The notes below the pieces were generated by a model, which saw nothing but the letters and a program-made list of their open reading frames with translations, did not search any database and was not told the DNA's origin. The position numbers and the translations under genes are program-made. 64,000 bases of DNA from Streptomyces fragilis (GTDB lineage: Bacteria; Actinomycetota; Actinomycetes; Streptomycetales; Streptomycetaceae): positions 1 through 64,000 of the forward strand of contig NZ_BEVZ01000003.1 in NCBI RefSeq assembly GCF_003112515.1, given 5' to 3'. How positions within the stretch are numbered: the first letter of the stretch is position 1; each line of letters starts with the position of its first letter. Of the stretch, positions 45,053 through 56,380 are shown one piece after another.

Positions 45053-46208
45053 CCCGACGACCGGCCAGGGCGCCCAACGAGAGGGCGCCCGGGCCGGACA
45101 CGACGAGAAGGAGGAACGACCAGCAGAAGAGGGCGGCCGGTTCGCCCCCGTTCTCCAGGGGCCACAGCCCGCGCGCCTGGTGGACGCCGAAGTACGCGTA
45201 GGCCATCGAGCCGGAGCAGATGAGGGCGGCGGTGCGGGTGCCGACCCCCAGCAGGACGAGGCTGCCGCCGACGAGCTGGATCACGGCGGCGTACCACCCC
45301 GGCCAGGCGCCGGCCGGGACGGTGCCCCCGGTTCCGTGGGTTCCGCCCAGGACGCCGAACAGGGACGCGGAACCGTGGCAGGCGAAGAGGAGTCCCGTCA
45401 CGATGCGGAAGAGGGCGAGCACGTGGCGACGGGCGGCGGTTGTCCCCTGGTCCGCCACGAGGGCGAGCGAGGCGAACATCCCGCCGGTGGCTGCGGTGGC
45501 TGCGGTGGCTGCGGTGGCTGCGGTGGCTGCGGCTGACGCGGTGGGCGTGGTTGCGGCCGGAGCGTGACCCGAGGTCTCGGGGGAGACCGCGTCGGTGTCG
45601 CCGGGCCCGGGGGACGCGTCGGGGTCGGCGTGGGAGACGTCTCCGGCGGCCAGGGAGTCGGTGGCGGGACCTGCGGTGACGGTCGCGGCGGGGACGGCGC
45701 CCGGGTCCGGTTCCGCTTCGGCGGGGACGGCCTTCGGCTCCGGTTCCGCTTCGCGCCCAGGCCTGGGGTCGGGCCCGGACCGCTGGGCGGCGCCCGCCGA
45801 CCCGGACGACCCGGTCTCCGACCCGGTCTCCGACCCGGGGTCGAGTTGGGCAGCTCCGGCCGACCCGGGCTCTGCCCCGGAGGCGAGTTGGGCGGCGTCG
45901 GTCGACCCGGGCTCTGACCCGGGGGCGGGTTCGGTGGCGTCGGTCGACCCGGGCGCCGTCCCGGTGGTGGTCGCAGGCCCCGGTTCAGGCACGGCCGCAG
46001 CCGCAGCTCCAGTGCCAGCCGCAGCCGCAGCCGCAGCCGTCGGCGGGGGTGAGAGCGAGGCGGCCGGCGCCGACGGTTCCCCGGACGTCCGGGTGCACGG
46101 CGCGGGAACGGTGGCTGACCGGGCGGGCGGTGCGTCGGGGGCGGAACCGGACGTCGTGGCCGGTGCCGGGATCGACGCGGACTCCGCGCCGTGCGGGGGT
46201 TGGGGCAT
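45018..46208 (-). CDS. DoxX family membrane protein with a long disordered N-terminus
   Basis: 396 residues. The C-terminal 160 residues (from about 240) are a four-helix DoxX domain: FRIVTGLLFACHGSASLFG, WYAAVIQLVGGSLVLLGVG, ICSGSMAYAYFGVHQARG and ALFCWSFLLLVVSGPG. The first ~235 residues are Ala/Pro/Glu/Ser/Thr-rich with many near-repeats (PGSEPGSTDAAQLASG), about as long again as the domain. ATG 46208 has a good GAGGAG site, so the extension is probably translated. It is convergent with and overlaps the SodC-like gene. Confidence 0.85.
   Translation of the reverse strand: MPQPPHGAESASIPAPATTSGSAPDAPPARSATVPAPCTRTSGEPSAPAASLSPPPTAAAAAAAGTGAAAAAVPEPGPATTTGTAPGSTDATEPAPGSEPGSTDAAQLASGAEPGSAGAAQLDPGSETGSETGSSGSAGAAQRSGPDPRPGREAEPEPKAVPAEAEPDPGAVPAATVTAGPATDSLAAGDVSHADPDASPGPGDTDAVSPETSGHAPAATTPTASAAATAATAATAATAATGGMFASLALVADQGTTAARRHVLALFRIVTGLLFACHGSASLFGVLGGTHGTGGTVPAGAWPGWYAAVIQLVGGSLVLLGVGTRTAALICSGSMAYAYFGVHQARGLWPLENGGEPAALFCWSFLLLVVSGPGALSLGALAGRRVSARSSSRTEP
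45486..45530. repeat. 9-bp tandem repeat inside the DoxX gene
   Basis: GGTGGCTGC five times in a row (45486-45530). On the coding strand it adds a run of Ala-Ala-Thr units just before the membrane domain. A change in copy number keeps the frame. Confidence 0.92.
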
Positions 46209-46499
46209 GAGGGCTCCTCGGAGTGGGCCGATCGAGGTCAGTGTGATCGGACCGAGGAGCCGCGCCCCGGCCGTGGCCCGCCAGGTCACCGGGGAGAGTG
46301 AAGGCGGAACCGGGACCGGGGCGACGGAGCCGGACGGGAGACGGCCCGGCGCGTCAACCACCAGGAGGGAGGGACGCGCCGAGCCGGCCCGGTCACCCGG
46401 CGGGGTGGCCGGTGGCCGGTGGCCGGTGACCAAGGCCGGCCGCGAGGGTCGGTGGCGGTGGCTGGCCGCGATGGCCGTCGGCTGTGGCCGGGTGGTGGA

Positions 46500-47150
46500 T
46501 CAGCAGCTCGCCAGGTAGCTGGTGAGCGCGCTCTTCTCGGCGGAGTCCACCGAGAGGTTGTAGTAGTACTTCACCTGCACCCAGGCGCGCACGTAGGTGC
46601 AGCGGTACGCGGTGCGGGACGGCATCCAGGTGCCGGGGTCCTGGTCGCCCTTCGCCTGGTTCACGTTGTCGGTGACGGCGATCAGCTGCGGGCGGGTGAG
46701 GTCGTTGGCGAACGCCTGGCGCTGCGCGGTGGTCCAGTTGCGGGCGCCGGAGTCCCAGGCCTCGGCCAGCGGCACCATGTGGTCGATGTCCACGTCGGAG
46801 GCGAGGGTCCAGGTGGCGCCGTCGTAGGGCGAGTACCAGCTGCCGCTGGTGGCGGCGCAGGCCGAGTCGGTCACGACGCCCGAGCCGTCGCGCTTGAGGA
46901 CGGTCTCGCGGGTGTTGCAGGCGCCGCTGATGGTGATCCAGTGCGGGAAGAGGTCGCGGCTGTAGCCGGTGCGGACCTCGGTCTGGACCGGGAGGGCGGC
47001 GAGGTAGCTGCGGGCGGTGGCGGCGCTGACGGGCGTGGGGAGGGCGGCGGAGGCGCTCGGGGCGGTGAAGAGGCCCAGCGAGGCGAGGAGCCCGGCCAGC
47101 GCCGTGACTATGCCGAACCGGCGGCCGTGACGCGCGTAGAACTTGGGCAT
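46500..47150 (-). CDS. Secreted HNH endonuclease (DUF1524/GmrSD-like)
   Basis: 216 residues with a signal peptide (1-36, ending PSASAA). The HNH core is DIDHMVPLAEAWDSGA (Asp123, His124), followed by the asparagine in AVTDNVNQAKGDQDPGTWMP. Cysteines (GACNTR, DSACAA, YRCTY, LASC) suggest two disulfides. This is the common extracellular nuclease family of Streptomyces, used for DNA scavenging. ATG 47150 is followed by a typical basic n-region. Divergent from the Mn riboswitch leader. Confidence 0.92.
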   Translation of the reverse strand: MPKFYARHGRRFGIVTALAGLLASLGLFTAPSASAALPTPVSAATARSYLAALPVQTEVRTGYSRDLFPHWITISGACNTRETVLKRDGSGVVTDSACAATSGSWYSPYDGATWTLASDVDIDHMVPLAEAWDSGARNWTTAQRQAFANDLTRPQLIAVTDNVNQAKGDQDPGTWMPSRTAYRCTYVRAWVQVKYYYNLSVDSAEKSALTSYLASC

Positions 47151-47334
47151 GCGAAGTCCCTGGAGTGGTGGGGAGGTGGAACGCGGACGGACGGCATGCT
47201 CGTCACGTCACGTTGCCGGCGGATGAGCAGCCGGTGAGAAGTTAGCGACGCGTACATGCCAGGACAAGAGGCCGGCGGCGGTTCCGGCGGGTTCGCCCGG
47301 ATGTTCGCACCGCACGTTCACGTACGATGGGCGC

Positions 47335-47484
47335 AGCGGAAGGGGAGTAGCCCTACGCCGGGACCGTCGACATACTGCTCAGCTCGCTGAGCCGGCGCCC
47401 GGAGGCCGTGCACCGGTGGGAACCGGAACGGCCGGCGAGACCTTCGGCAAGCAGTGCATACCCGTGTACATCCGTGTGTGCTGC
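47335..47484 (+). ncRNA. yybP-ykoY manganese riboswitch
   Basis: Leader of the TMEM165/GDT1 gene. The conserved 5' core AAGGGGAGTAGC is at 47340-47351, the internal GACATACTGC at about 47369-47378, and the 3' core CCGGCGAGACCTT at about 47431-47443. These are the signature parts of the yybP-ykoY aptamer, which senses Mn2+. Downstream, GCAGTGCATAC (47451-47461) can pair with GTGTGTGCTGC (47474-47484) with three wobbles and may be the expression platform. Boundaries are approximate. The gene it precedes belongs to a family often controlled by this riboswitch. Confidence 0.85.
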
Positions 47485-47547
47485 CGTGCCGAGGTGTTCG
47501 CGATCGCGCAAGCTCTCGGTGGGGTGGCCCCGACCGATTGAGGAACT

Positions 47548-48129
47548 GTGATCAGCATTGGTGTGACGGCGCTCGTCTTCGGCGTCGTCTTTCTCGCGGA
47601 GCTCCCCGACAAGACCGCCCTGGCCGGTCTGGTGCTCGGGACGCGTTACCGCGCCTCCTACGTCTTCGCCGGCGTCGCGGCGGCCTTCCTGGTCCACGTG
47701 GTGCTCGCCGTGGCGGCGGGCAGCGTGCTGACGCTGCTGCCGCAGCAGATCGTGCACGCGATCACCGGTGTGCTGTTCCTCGGCGGCGCGGCGGTGCTGC
47801 TGCTGAAGAAAGGCGAGGACGAGGAGGAGGTCCGCAAGCCGGAGAACCAGTCCTTCTGGAAGGTCTCCGGAGCCGGCTTCATGCTCATCCTGGTCGCCGA
47901 GTTCGGCGACCTCACGCAGATCATGACGGCCAACATGGCGGCCCGGTACGACGACCCGCTGTCGGTGGGTCTCGGTGCCGTGCTGGCGCTGTGGTCGGTC
48001 GCCGCGATCGGCATCCTCGGCGGCAAGGCGCTGATGAAGAAGGTTCCGCTGGAGCTGATCACCAAGATCGCCGCCGTGGTCATGCTGGGCCTGGGCCTGT
48101 GGAGCCTGTGGGAGGCCGTGACCGGCTGA
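47548..48129 (+). CDS. TMEM165/GDT1 family cation exporter (probably Mn2+)
   Basis: 193 residues with six membrane segments and the two family acidic motifs: FLAELPDKTALAG (about 16-28) in the first half and LVAEFGDLTQIMT in the second, separated by a charged loop (KKGEDEEEVRKPE). GDT1 proteins exchange Ca2+ or Mn2+ for H+; bacterial relatives export manganese. The preceding yybP-ykoY element supports manganese as the substrate. GAGGAACT precedes the start codon at 47548. Confidence 0.92.
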   Translation: MISIGVTALVFGVVFLAELPDKTALAGLVLGTRYRASYVFAGVAAAFLVHVVLAVAAGSVLTLLPQQIVHAITGVLFLGGAAVLLLKKGEDEEEVRKPENQSFWKVSGAGFMLILVAEFGDLTQIMTANMAARYDDPLSVGLGAVLALWSVAAIGILGGKALMKKVPLELITKIAAVVMLGLGLWSLWEAVTG

Positions 48130-48284
48130 GCCGAGCGTCGGCATGTCCACATCGTGGACCCCCGGCTGGCGTGGAGCGCGGCTGTTTTGTATCGTTGAGG
48201 AACAAAGTGGTTCCCGCTCGTCACCCCCTGACCGGCGGGCGGGGCCACCTTGGTTTTTCTCCCTCGTGTCTGGAGCCGTGCCGC

Positions 48285-48950
48285 ATGGGTGCCGCCGTAG
48301 AACTGTCCGTACGCGCCCTGCTGCTCGACATGGACGGGACCCTTGTCAACTCCGACGCCGCGGTCGAGCGCGTCTGGCGCCGCTGGGCCGCCGACCACGG
48401 GCTGGACGGCGACCTCGTGATGAAGGTGGCGCACGGCCGCCAGGGGTACTCCACGATGGCGCTGGTGCTTCCCGACCGCCCGATGGCGGAGAACTACGCC
48501 GACAACACCCGGCTGCTGGCCGAGGAGACCGCCGACACCGAGGGCGTGGTGGCCGTGCCCGGCGCCCCCGAGTTCCTGGCCTCGCTGCGGGACGTCCCGC
48601 ACGCCCTGGTCACCTCGGCCGACGTGGGGCTGTCCACCGCGCGCATGGCGGCGGCCGGGCTCACGGTGCCGGAGACCAAGGTCACCGCCGAGGACGTCGC
48701 CGTCTCGAAGCCGGACCCGGAGGGCTTCCTGAAGGCGGCCGCGGAACTGGGGATCGCGCCGGAGGACTGCCTCGTGTTCGAGGACTCCGAGGCCGGGATC
48801 GCCGCCGGCCGGGCCGCCGGGATGCGGGTGGTCGGCGTGGGTCCGCGGGCCAACGCGTACGCGCCGGACGTGGTCGTGCCCGACCTGCGCGCGATCCAGG
48901 TGTCACCTGCCGCCGACGGTTCGGTACTGGTCAGGGCCGAGCAGGGCTGA
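48285..48950 (+). CDS. HAD-superfamily phosphatase (sugar-phosphatase type)
   Basis: 221 residues. Motif I LLDMDGTLVNSD, motif II Ser in ALVTSADVG, motif III Lys in AVSKPDPEGF, and motif IV FEDSEAGIAAGRAAG. The four-helix cap insertion after motif I (HGRQGYSTMAL) is that of subfamily IA sugar phosphatases such as glycerol-3- or 2-deoxyglucose-6-phosphatase. ATG 48285 starts MGAAVELSVRALLL. Substrate not deducible. It follows the exporter by 155 bp. Confidence 0.92.
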   Translation: MGAAVELSVRALLLDMDGTLVNSDAAVERVWRRWAADHGLDGDLVMKVAHGRQGYSTMALVLPDRPMAENYADNTRLLAEETADTEGVVAVPGAPEFLASLRDVPHALVTSADVGLSTARMAAAGLTVPETKVTAEDVAVSKPDPEGFLKAAAELGIAPEDCLVFEDSEAGIAAGRAAGMRVVGVGPRANAYAPDVVVPDLRAIQVSPAADGSVLVRAEQG

Positions 48951-49038
48951 CTGCCGATCGACCAACCGGGCCCGGCCCTACACCGCCCGCCGGCCGGGCC
49001 CGGTTACCAACGTCTCCGCCGCTGCCGCCACCGGCGGA

Positions 49039-50205
49039 TCAGCGGCCCCACGACGAGCGGCCGTCGCGCTGCCCGTCGTCGTCGTGGCGCCCCGTGTGAC
49101 GGCCGTCGGCGTCCCCGTCGCCCCGGGTGATGGACTCGAGGGCCGCCCGGGTGGCCGCGCCGTAGACGCCGTACTCGTCGTCCTTGATGCCGTTGATGTA
49201 CTGGAAGGCGCTGACCCCGTTGCGCACCTGGTCGTCGTAGCGGCCGTCGGCGTCGCCGCTGTAGAGCCACAGCTCCGCGAGGCGGCGCTGGAGTTCCACC
49301 ACCTCCGGGCCGCTGTCCCCGGGACCCAGTGAGCCGGAGACCGGCGTGGTGCCGCTCTCCGGGGCGTCGGCGGGCCGGGAGGCCGAGGTGCTGGAACGTT
49401 CCGGCTCGGGGGACTCGGAGGCGTCCGCGGAAGGTGACGGGTCAGCCGAGGCCTCGGTCGACGTGCTCGGTGACGGGGAGGGCGAGGTGTCCGGCGTCGC
49501 CGCGGCCACCGGCGAACCGCCGGCCACCGGGTCGGTGTCGGTCCGGGTCGGGTCCACGTCCGGCACGCTCGCGCGCTGCGGCAGCGAGGTCGTCCGGGAC
49601 GGCACCTGGTACGAGAACAGCCCGCTGGTGACACCCGCGATCACCGCGCCCACGCCCACCACGGACCCGGCGGTCACCATGGCGACCCGGCGCCTGGGCG
49701 TCCGGCGGCGGCGGTGCGTGCCGCGCGGTCCGGCGTCCTGGCCGGCCTCCGGCTCCGCGTCCTGCGCCCCGGCTGCCTCCGGCGGCTCCGCCCCGGCGTA
49801 CGCGGGCCCGGGAGCGGATGTGGCCGCCGCGCCGTGCGCCCCGTGCGGCGGGTGGCCGTCCGGGCCCTGCGGGGCGGCGTACCCGTCGTGCGGGCCGTGG
49901 TCGGCTCCCGGCGCCGGCTGCTCGGGCGGCAGGGGACCCGCGAGGGTCACCTCGGAGTCCCGGACGGCGACGATCTCGCCCTGGATCACCCGCGGCTCCG
50001 CGGCGGGCGCCGTGCCGGACGTCCCGCCCAGGCCGACGTAGGGCCTCACCCGCAGCGGGTCGAAGTCCTCCGCCTCGGCGGCCTCCCGCTCGCGCGCCTC
50101 ACGCAGCGCGTCGGCGGCCCGCACCGCGCAGGCGCAGGACGGGGTCCGGTCCGCCTGGCGCGGCGAGCCGCACTCGGGGCAGTCGGTCCCCTGGTTCTCG
50201 TTCAC
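49039..50205 (-). CDS. Peptidoglycan-binding membrane protein with an N-terminal zinc-ribbon-like motif
   Basis: 388 residues. The N-terminus has CPECGSP and CAC spaced like a small zinc ribbon. A cytosolic Pro/Gly/Ala-rich region and a basic patch (THRRRRTPRRR) lead to one membrane helix (about 175-200). Outside are a Ser/Pro/Thr/Asp-rich linker and a C-terminal PG-binding-1 domain (about 300-355, GPGDSGPEVVELQRRLAELWLY...). This topology could link the envelope to a cytosolic signal. Such proteins are common in Streptomyces; function unknown. Confidence 0.87.
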   Translation of the reverse strand: MNENQGTDCPECGSPRQADRTPSCACAVRAADALREAREREAAEAEDFDPLRVRPYVGLGGTSGTAPAAEPRVIQGEIVAVRDSEVTLAGPLPPEQPAPGADHGPHDGYAAPQGPDGHPPHGAHGAAATSAPGPAYAGAEPPEAAGAQDAEPEAGQDAGPRGTHRRRRTPRRRVAMVTAGSVVGVGAVIAGVTSGLFSYQVPSRTTSLPQRASVPDVDPTRTDTDPVAGGSPVAAATPDTSPSPSPSTSTEASADPSPSADASESPEPERSSTSASRPADAPESGTTPVSGSLGPGDSGPEVVELQRRLAELWLYSGDADGRYDDQVRNGVSAFQYINGIKDDEYGVYGAATRAALESITRGDGDADGRHTGRHDDDGQRDGRSSWGR

Positions 50206-50344
50206 GCGACGGTCCCCTCCCCTGTAAATCTCCCGTGATTATGCAGATTTTCAGACCATGCGAATACGCGGCCCCACAATTCCCGGCCGTCCCGGAGGAC
50301 TCAACAGGCCATAACGGGTCACTCCGGCCACGATGGATGTGTAG

Positions 50345-52582
<2,238 letters not shown>

Positions 52583-52733
52583 CGGACCGACGGGCATCCG
52601 GGAACCTCCGCGAGCGCGTCCCCGCGCCTGCCCTGCCGCGAATGCGCCGTTTGAGCGTTGAGGCCGAGGCAAGACGAACGGGACGAAGCGGTCCGCGTCC
52701 AGAGCGGGCCGGGAGCGACCCCGGAAGGCATCC

Positions 52734-53414
52734 ATGTCCAAAGGCGTGATCATCGCTCTGATCGTCATCGTGGCCGCCGTCGTGCTGATCGCGGCCTTCA
52801 TCGCCAAGTCCCGCAACGCCAACGGCGGCCGGAACCTGCGCAAGCGATTCGGGCCGGAGTACGAACGCACCGTCGCCCGGTACGACGGCGACACCGGCGC
52901 CGCCGAGCGCGAACTGTCCGCCCGCGTCGAGCGCCACGGCCAGCTGCGCACGCGACCGCTGGAGCCGGCCGAGCGGCAGCAGTACGAGAACCGCTGGGCG
53001 GCGGCGCAGGAGCGCTTCGTCGAGTCGCCCCGCGAGTCGGTGGCCGAGGCCGACCGACTGCTCGCCGAGGTGGCCGCCGGCCGGGGCTTCCCGGGCGGCA
53101 ACGACTACGACGAGCAGGTCTCCGCGCTCTCCGTCCACCACCCGCACCACGTGAACGGCTACCGGCGCATCCACCGCGCCGCGCTCGCCGCCGCCGGCGG
53201 CGCCGCGGACAGCAGCTCGGCCACCGAGGAACTGCGGGAATCCCTCGTCGAGGCCCGCGCGCTCTTCGACGAACTGATCCACGACCGGGGCCACCGCCCG
53301 GGCGCCACCACGACCGGTGCCCGCGACACCCACGAGCAGCGCGAGCGGAGCGGCGGCACGGCCCGGTCCCACCTGCCCGGGGCCCTCACCCGCAACCACG
53401 CGAAGGGGAGCTGA
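52734..53414 (+). CDS. Membrane-anchored protein of unknown function (first of a pair)
   Basis: 226 residues. An N-terminal membrane helix (4-24, GVIIALIVIVAAVVLIAAFI) is followed by a helical soluble region. The part ERFVESPRESVAEADRLLAEVA with EELRESLVEARALFDELI recurs in the next gene's product (GGFVDAPRGSVAEAEKVLDEVA; TEQLRLILRDYRELTERLL). It therefore represents a shared, unnamed domain. The tail is His/Arg/Gly-rich. The stop is three bases before the next start, so they form an operon. Confidence 0.84.
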   Translation: MSKGVIIALIVIVAAVVLIAAFIAKSRNANGGRNLRKRFGPEYERTVARYDGDTGAAERELSARVERHGQLRTRPLEPAERQQYENRWAAAQERFVESPRESVAEADRLLAEVAAGRGFPGGNDYDEQVSALSVHHPHHVNGYRRIHRAALAAAGGAADSSSATEELRESLVEARALFDELIHDRGHRPGATTTGARDTHEQRERSGGTARSHLPGALTRNHAKGS

Positions 53415-53417
53415 CGC

Positions 53418-54578
53418 ATGAGCGACCGCATGACAGACCGCATCACCGAACGTCTCACCGGCCGTACCCACGACGACCGCACCACCGAGCAGGGGACCGG
53501 CGACACCACCGACCGCGCCCACCACGCGACCGACGGCCACGGCACCGACGGGCACTACACCGACGGACACGGCACCGACGGGCAGTACACGAACGGCCAG
53601 AACGGCAACGGGCAGTACGCGAACGGGCAGAACGGCGGCGGGCAGTACGCGGCCGGGCAGAACGGTGGCCAGTACGGCGACGGCCGGTACGGCAACGGCG
53701 CGTCGGACACCGCCGTCACCCCGGTCCGCCCGCTCAGCGACCCGGGCATCCCGCCGGGCGCGGACAACCACGACCTGCGCAACGAGAACGACCGGTCGGC
53801 CGGCCAGGGCATCAAGGACGGCAAGATCTTCCAGGACGGCCACGACTCCACCGACGGCCTCGGCGCGCGGAGCGGCCAGGGCACGCCGGGCGCCACCGGG
53901 GCCGCCGACAACGGCGCCCACAGCGTCGGTACGGACGACCTCGGCGCCCGCGGCGCCGGCACCCCCACGACGGACTCCTCCGCCACGGGTGCCACGGGTG
54001 CCACGGGCACCGCGGTCGGCGGACCGTTCGGCGGCGTCACCGGTGCGCACGACGGTCCGCACGGACACAGCGACGCGGCCCAGGGCGACCCGTCCTACGG
54101 CGACGCCTCCCACACCACCGGCACGCACACCACCGGCACGCACGGCACCGCGACCCACGGCGACAGCACCCATGGCTCGGGCACCCATGCTTCCGGCACC
54201 CATGGTGGCGAGAAGGCCCACAGCGGCCTCACCCATGGTGGCGGCGCACATGGTGGCAAGCGCCACACGGACGACGGTCCGGGCGAGACCCTGCACCGGC
54301 TCTTCCCGCACGAGGACACGGACAAGCTGACCACGCGCCTGCACCAGGTGGTCGGCGGCTTCGTCGACGCGCCCCGTGGCTCCGTGGCCGAGGCCGAGAA
54401 GGTCCTGGACGAGGTGGCCGAGCGCCTCACGTCCTGCCTGGCCGCGCGGCGCCGCACCCTGCGCACCGCCTGGCACTCCCTGGGCGACGAGACGGCCGAC
54501 CCGGCCGCCGACACCGAGCAGCTGCGGCTGATCCTGCGCGACTACCGCGAGCTCACCGAGCGGCTGCTGCGCCTCTGA
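53418..54578 (+). CDS. Low-complexity protein with the same C-terminal domain (second of a pair)
   Basis: 386 residues. The first ~285 are Gly/Asn/Thr/His/Asp-rich, with repeats such as QYANGQNGGGQYAAGQ and TTGTHTTGTHGTATHGDS, and contain no membrane helix. The last ~100 residues carry the helical domain shared with the upstream protein. A disordered repeat region joined to a small folded domain suggests a scaffold, phase-separating or surface-associated protein, but nothing identifies its role. Starts three bases after its partner's stop. Confidence 0.82.
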   Translation: MSDRMTDRITERLTGRTHDDRTTEQGTGDTTDRAHHATDGHGTDGHYTDGHGTDGQYTNGQNGNGQYANGQNGGGQYAAGQNGGQYGDGRYGNGASDTAVTPVRPLSDPGIPPGADNHDLRNENDRSAGQGIKDGKIFQDGHDSTDGLGARSGQGTPGATGAADNGAHSVGTDDLGARGAGTPTTDSSATGATGATGTAVGGPFGGVTGAHDGPHGHSDAAQGDPSYGDASHTTGTHTTGTHGTATHGDSTHGSGTHASGTHGGEKAHSGLTHGGGAHGGKRHTDDGPGETLHRLFPHEDTDKLTTRLHQVVGGFVDAPRGSVAEAEKVLDEVAERLTSCLAARRRTLRTAWHSLGDETADPAADTEQLRLILRDYRELTERLLRL

Positions 54579-54600
54579 CCCGCGCGGCGCACCGCACGGC

Positions 54601-54999
54601 TCACCCCCGCCGGGCCCGCCGCTCGGCCAGCACGCCCTCCACGTCGAAGGGCTTGCGGCCGAGCGGCGGGCCCGGCGGCGGCTTGTACATCATGTCGCGG
54701 ATCCTGACGTTGACGTCTTCGAGGATCTTGCGCGCGGCCCGCTCGGAGGGCGCGTCCAGCGCGGCCTCGTAGGCGTCCTCCGCCTCCTTGCGCAGGGCCA
54801 GCGCCGGGGGCAGCACGGACAGGCCCTCGCGGGCCATCTTGCGCTTCACCCACCACAGGTCGTCGTGCGCGGCGCCCAGGTCCGGCAGGGGTTTCCCGGC
54901 GCCGGGGAGATCGGCGAACTCGCCGCGGGCCTCCGCCTCGCGGATCTGCCGGTCCACCCATGACTCGAAGTTCACACCGGGCGGCTTGCGATCGGTCAT
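54601..54999 (-). CDS. DUF1992 family protein (DnaJ-homologue C28-like)
   Basis: 132 residues. The DUF1992 pattern is complete: WVDRQIREAEARGEFADLPGAGKPL, DDLWWVKRKMAREGL and the C-terminal LEDVNVRIRDMMYKPPPGPP. The family is widespread and related to DnaJC28, but no biochemical function is known. Convergent with the low-complexity protein gene, with 22 bp between stops. Confidence 0.92.
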   Translation of the reverse strand: MTDRKPPGVNFESWVDRQIREAEARGEFADLPGAGKPLPDLGAAHDDLWWVKRKMAREGLSVLPPALALRKEAEDAYEAALDAPSERAARKILEDVNVRIRDMMYKPPPGPPLGRKPFDVEGVLAERRARRG

Positions 55000-55100
55000 G
55001 GATCCATTGTCCAGGAGAGGGCGACCGGGGGACGAGCGGCATCCGGCCGATCTATCATCGGCACCGGTCCCGCCCCGTACCCACCGAGGAGCTGAGCGCA

Positions 55101-55493
55101 GTGCTCGAACTGACCATGGCGGCCGTCTCCGGCACCGACGAGGGCGCCACGGCCGGCATGCAGATGGCCGACGCGCCCAGTACTCCCGGCTCGATTCTGC
55201 GGGTCGGCCGCGACAAGGCGGTCTGCCGGCTGGGCACCCCGTCGGACTGGTTGTTCGTCTCGCGGGTCCACCTCGAGTTCCAGTACGGGTCCGACGGCGC
55301 CTGGCACCTGACCTGGCTGCGCGGCTCGCAGCCGGACCCCTCCTCGGAGGTCGGCGTGCTCATCGGCGGCGTCACCCATCCGGTGGCGTACGGCGGCACC
55401 GTCGCGCTGCCGCCCGGCGGTTCCGGCGAGGTCGTCGTCCAGGACCGCACCTCGCCCCGCAGCGTCAACGTGGGCTTCTACCACGAGCTGTGA
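55101..55493 (+). CDS. FHA-like domain protein
   Basis: 130 residues from GTG 55101 (MLELTMAAVSGTDEG); GAGGAG lies nine to ten bases upstream, and ATG 55116 is another possible start. The pattern LRVGRDKAVCRLGTPSDWLFVSRVHLEFQY corresponds to the forkhead-associated phosphopeptide-binding strands (Gly-Arg and Ser-Arg-x-His; longest quoted part spans about residues 34-63). Later strands (VGVLIGGVTHPVAYGGTV) complete the sandwich. It may read Ser/Thr kinase signals. No kinase gene is next to it. Confidence 0.8.
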   Translation: MLELTMAAVSGTDEGATAGMQMADAPSTPGSILRVGRDKAVCRLGTPSDWLFVSRVHLEFQYGSDGAWHLTWLRGSQPDPSSEVGVLIGGVTHPVAYGGTVALPPGGSGEVVVQDRTSPRSVNVGFYHEL

Positions 55494-55606
55494 CACCGGG
55501 GGCCGGGACCGACCGGACCTGGCCGACCGGCCCGACCGGCCCGGCCCGCCCGAACCGTGCCGACCGAACCGTGCCGACCGGACCCGCGCGGCGGGCGGGC
55601 GTTCCG

Positions 55607-56278
55607 TCAGGAGATCACCCGCGCCAGCGCGAAGCCGTCGTAGCCCTTGGCGCCCACGGTCTGCAGCGCGGTGCCGCTGAGCCGCGGGTGCCCGGCGATC
55701 AGTTCCAGCGCCTCGCGGGTCCCGCGGACGTCCGGCGCATCGCTCCCGGCGTCGGCGACACGGCCACCGCGGACCACGTTGTCGACGACGATCAGACTGC
55801 CCGGCCGGGTGAGCCGCAGCGCCCACTCCACGTAGTGCGCGTTGTTGACCTTGTCGGCGTCGACGAAGACCAGGTCGAACGGGGGCGGGTCCTCGTCGGC
55901 CAGCCTCGGCAGCGACTCCAGCGCCGGGCCCACCCGCACCTCCACGACGCCGTCCAGGCCCGCCCGGGCGAGGTTCCTGCGGGCGATCTCCGCGTGCCTC
56001 TCCTCGTACTCCAGGGTGACCAGGCGGCCCTCCGGGGGCAGGGCACGCGCCATCCAGATGGTGCTGTACCCGGCCAGCGTGCCGATCTCCAGGATGTTCC
56101 GCGCGCCCTGCGTCTCGGCCAGCAGACGCAGCAGTTTCCCGGTGCCGGGCGACACGCTGATCGGCGGCAGACCCGCCGCCTCCGCGTCGCGCAGCGCCGC
56201 GGTCAGCGCCTCGTCCCCGGGGGCCAGCAGGGTGGACAGGTAGTCGTCGACGTCGTTCCAGCGAGCCGAGTCGCTCAT
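55607..56278 (-). CDS. O-methyltransferase (COMT/AviG-like, class I)
   Basis: 223 residues from ATG 56278 behind AGGAAGGG. The SAM motif is ILEIGTLAGYSTIWMARALP, with TLEYEERHAEIARRNL following. The metal-binding segment is FDLVFVDADKVNN and the active-site part LIVVDNVVRGGRV. This identifies the Mg2+-dependent catechol/caffeoyl-CoA-type family. Length and motifs are normal. Substrate unknown. Convergent with the FHA-like gene. Confidence 0.92.
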   Translation of the reverse strand: MSDSARWNDVDDYLSTLLAPGDEALTAALRDAEAAGLPPISVSPGTGKLLRLLAETQGARNILEIGTLAGYSTIWMARALPPEGRLVTLEYEERHAEIARRNLARAGLDGVVEVRVGPALESLPRLADEDPPPFDLVFVDADKVNNAHYVEWALRLTRPGSLIVVDNVVRGGRVADAGSDAPDVRGTREALELIAGHPRLSGTALQTVGAKGYDGFALARVIS

Positions 56279-56380
56279 CGGGCCTGACCCTTCCTCGAGA
56301 TGGTGACGCTTCCTCGGATTGTCGTCCCGTCGCCCCGTCTCCGGCGAGAGCGCCGCGCCCTCCACGGACCCACCGCGCGG

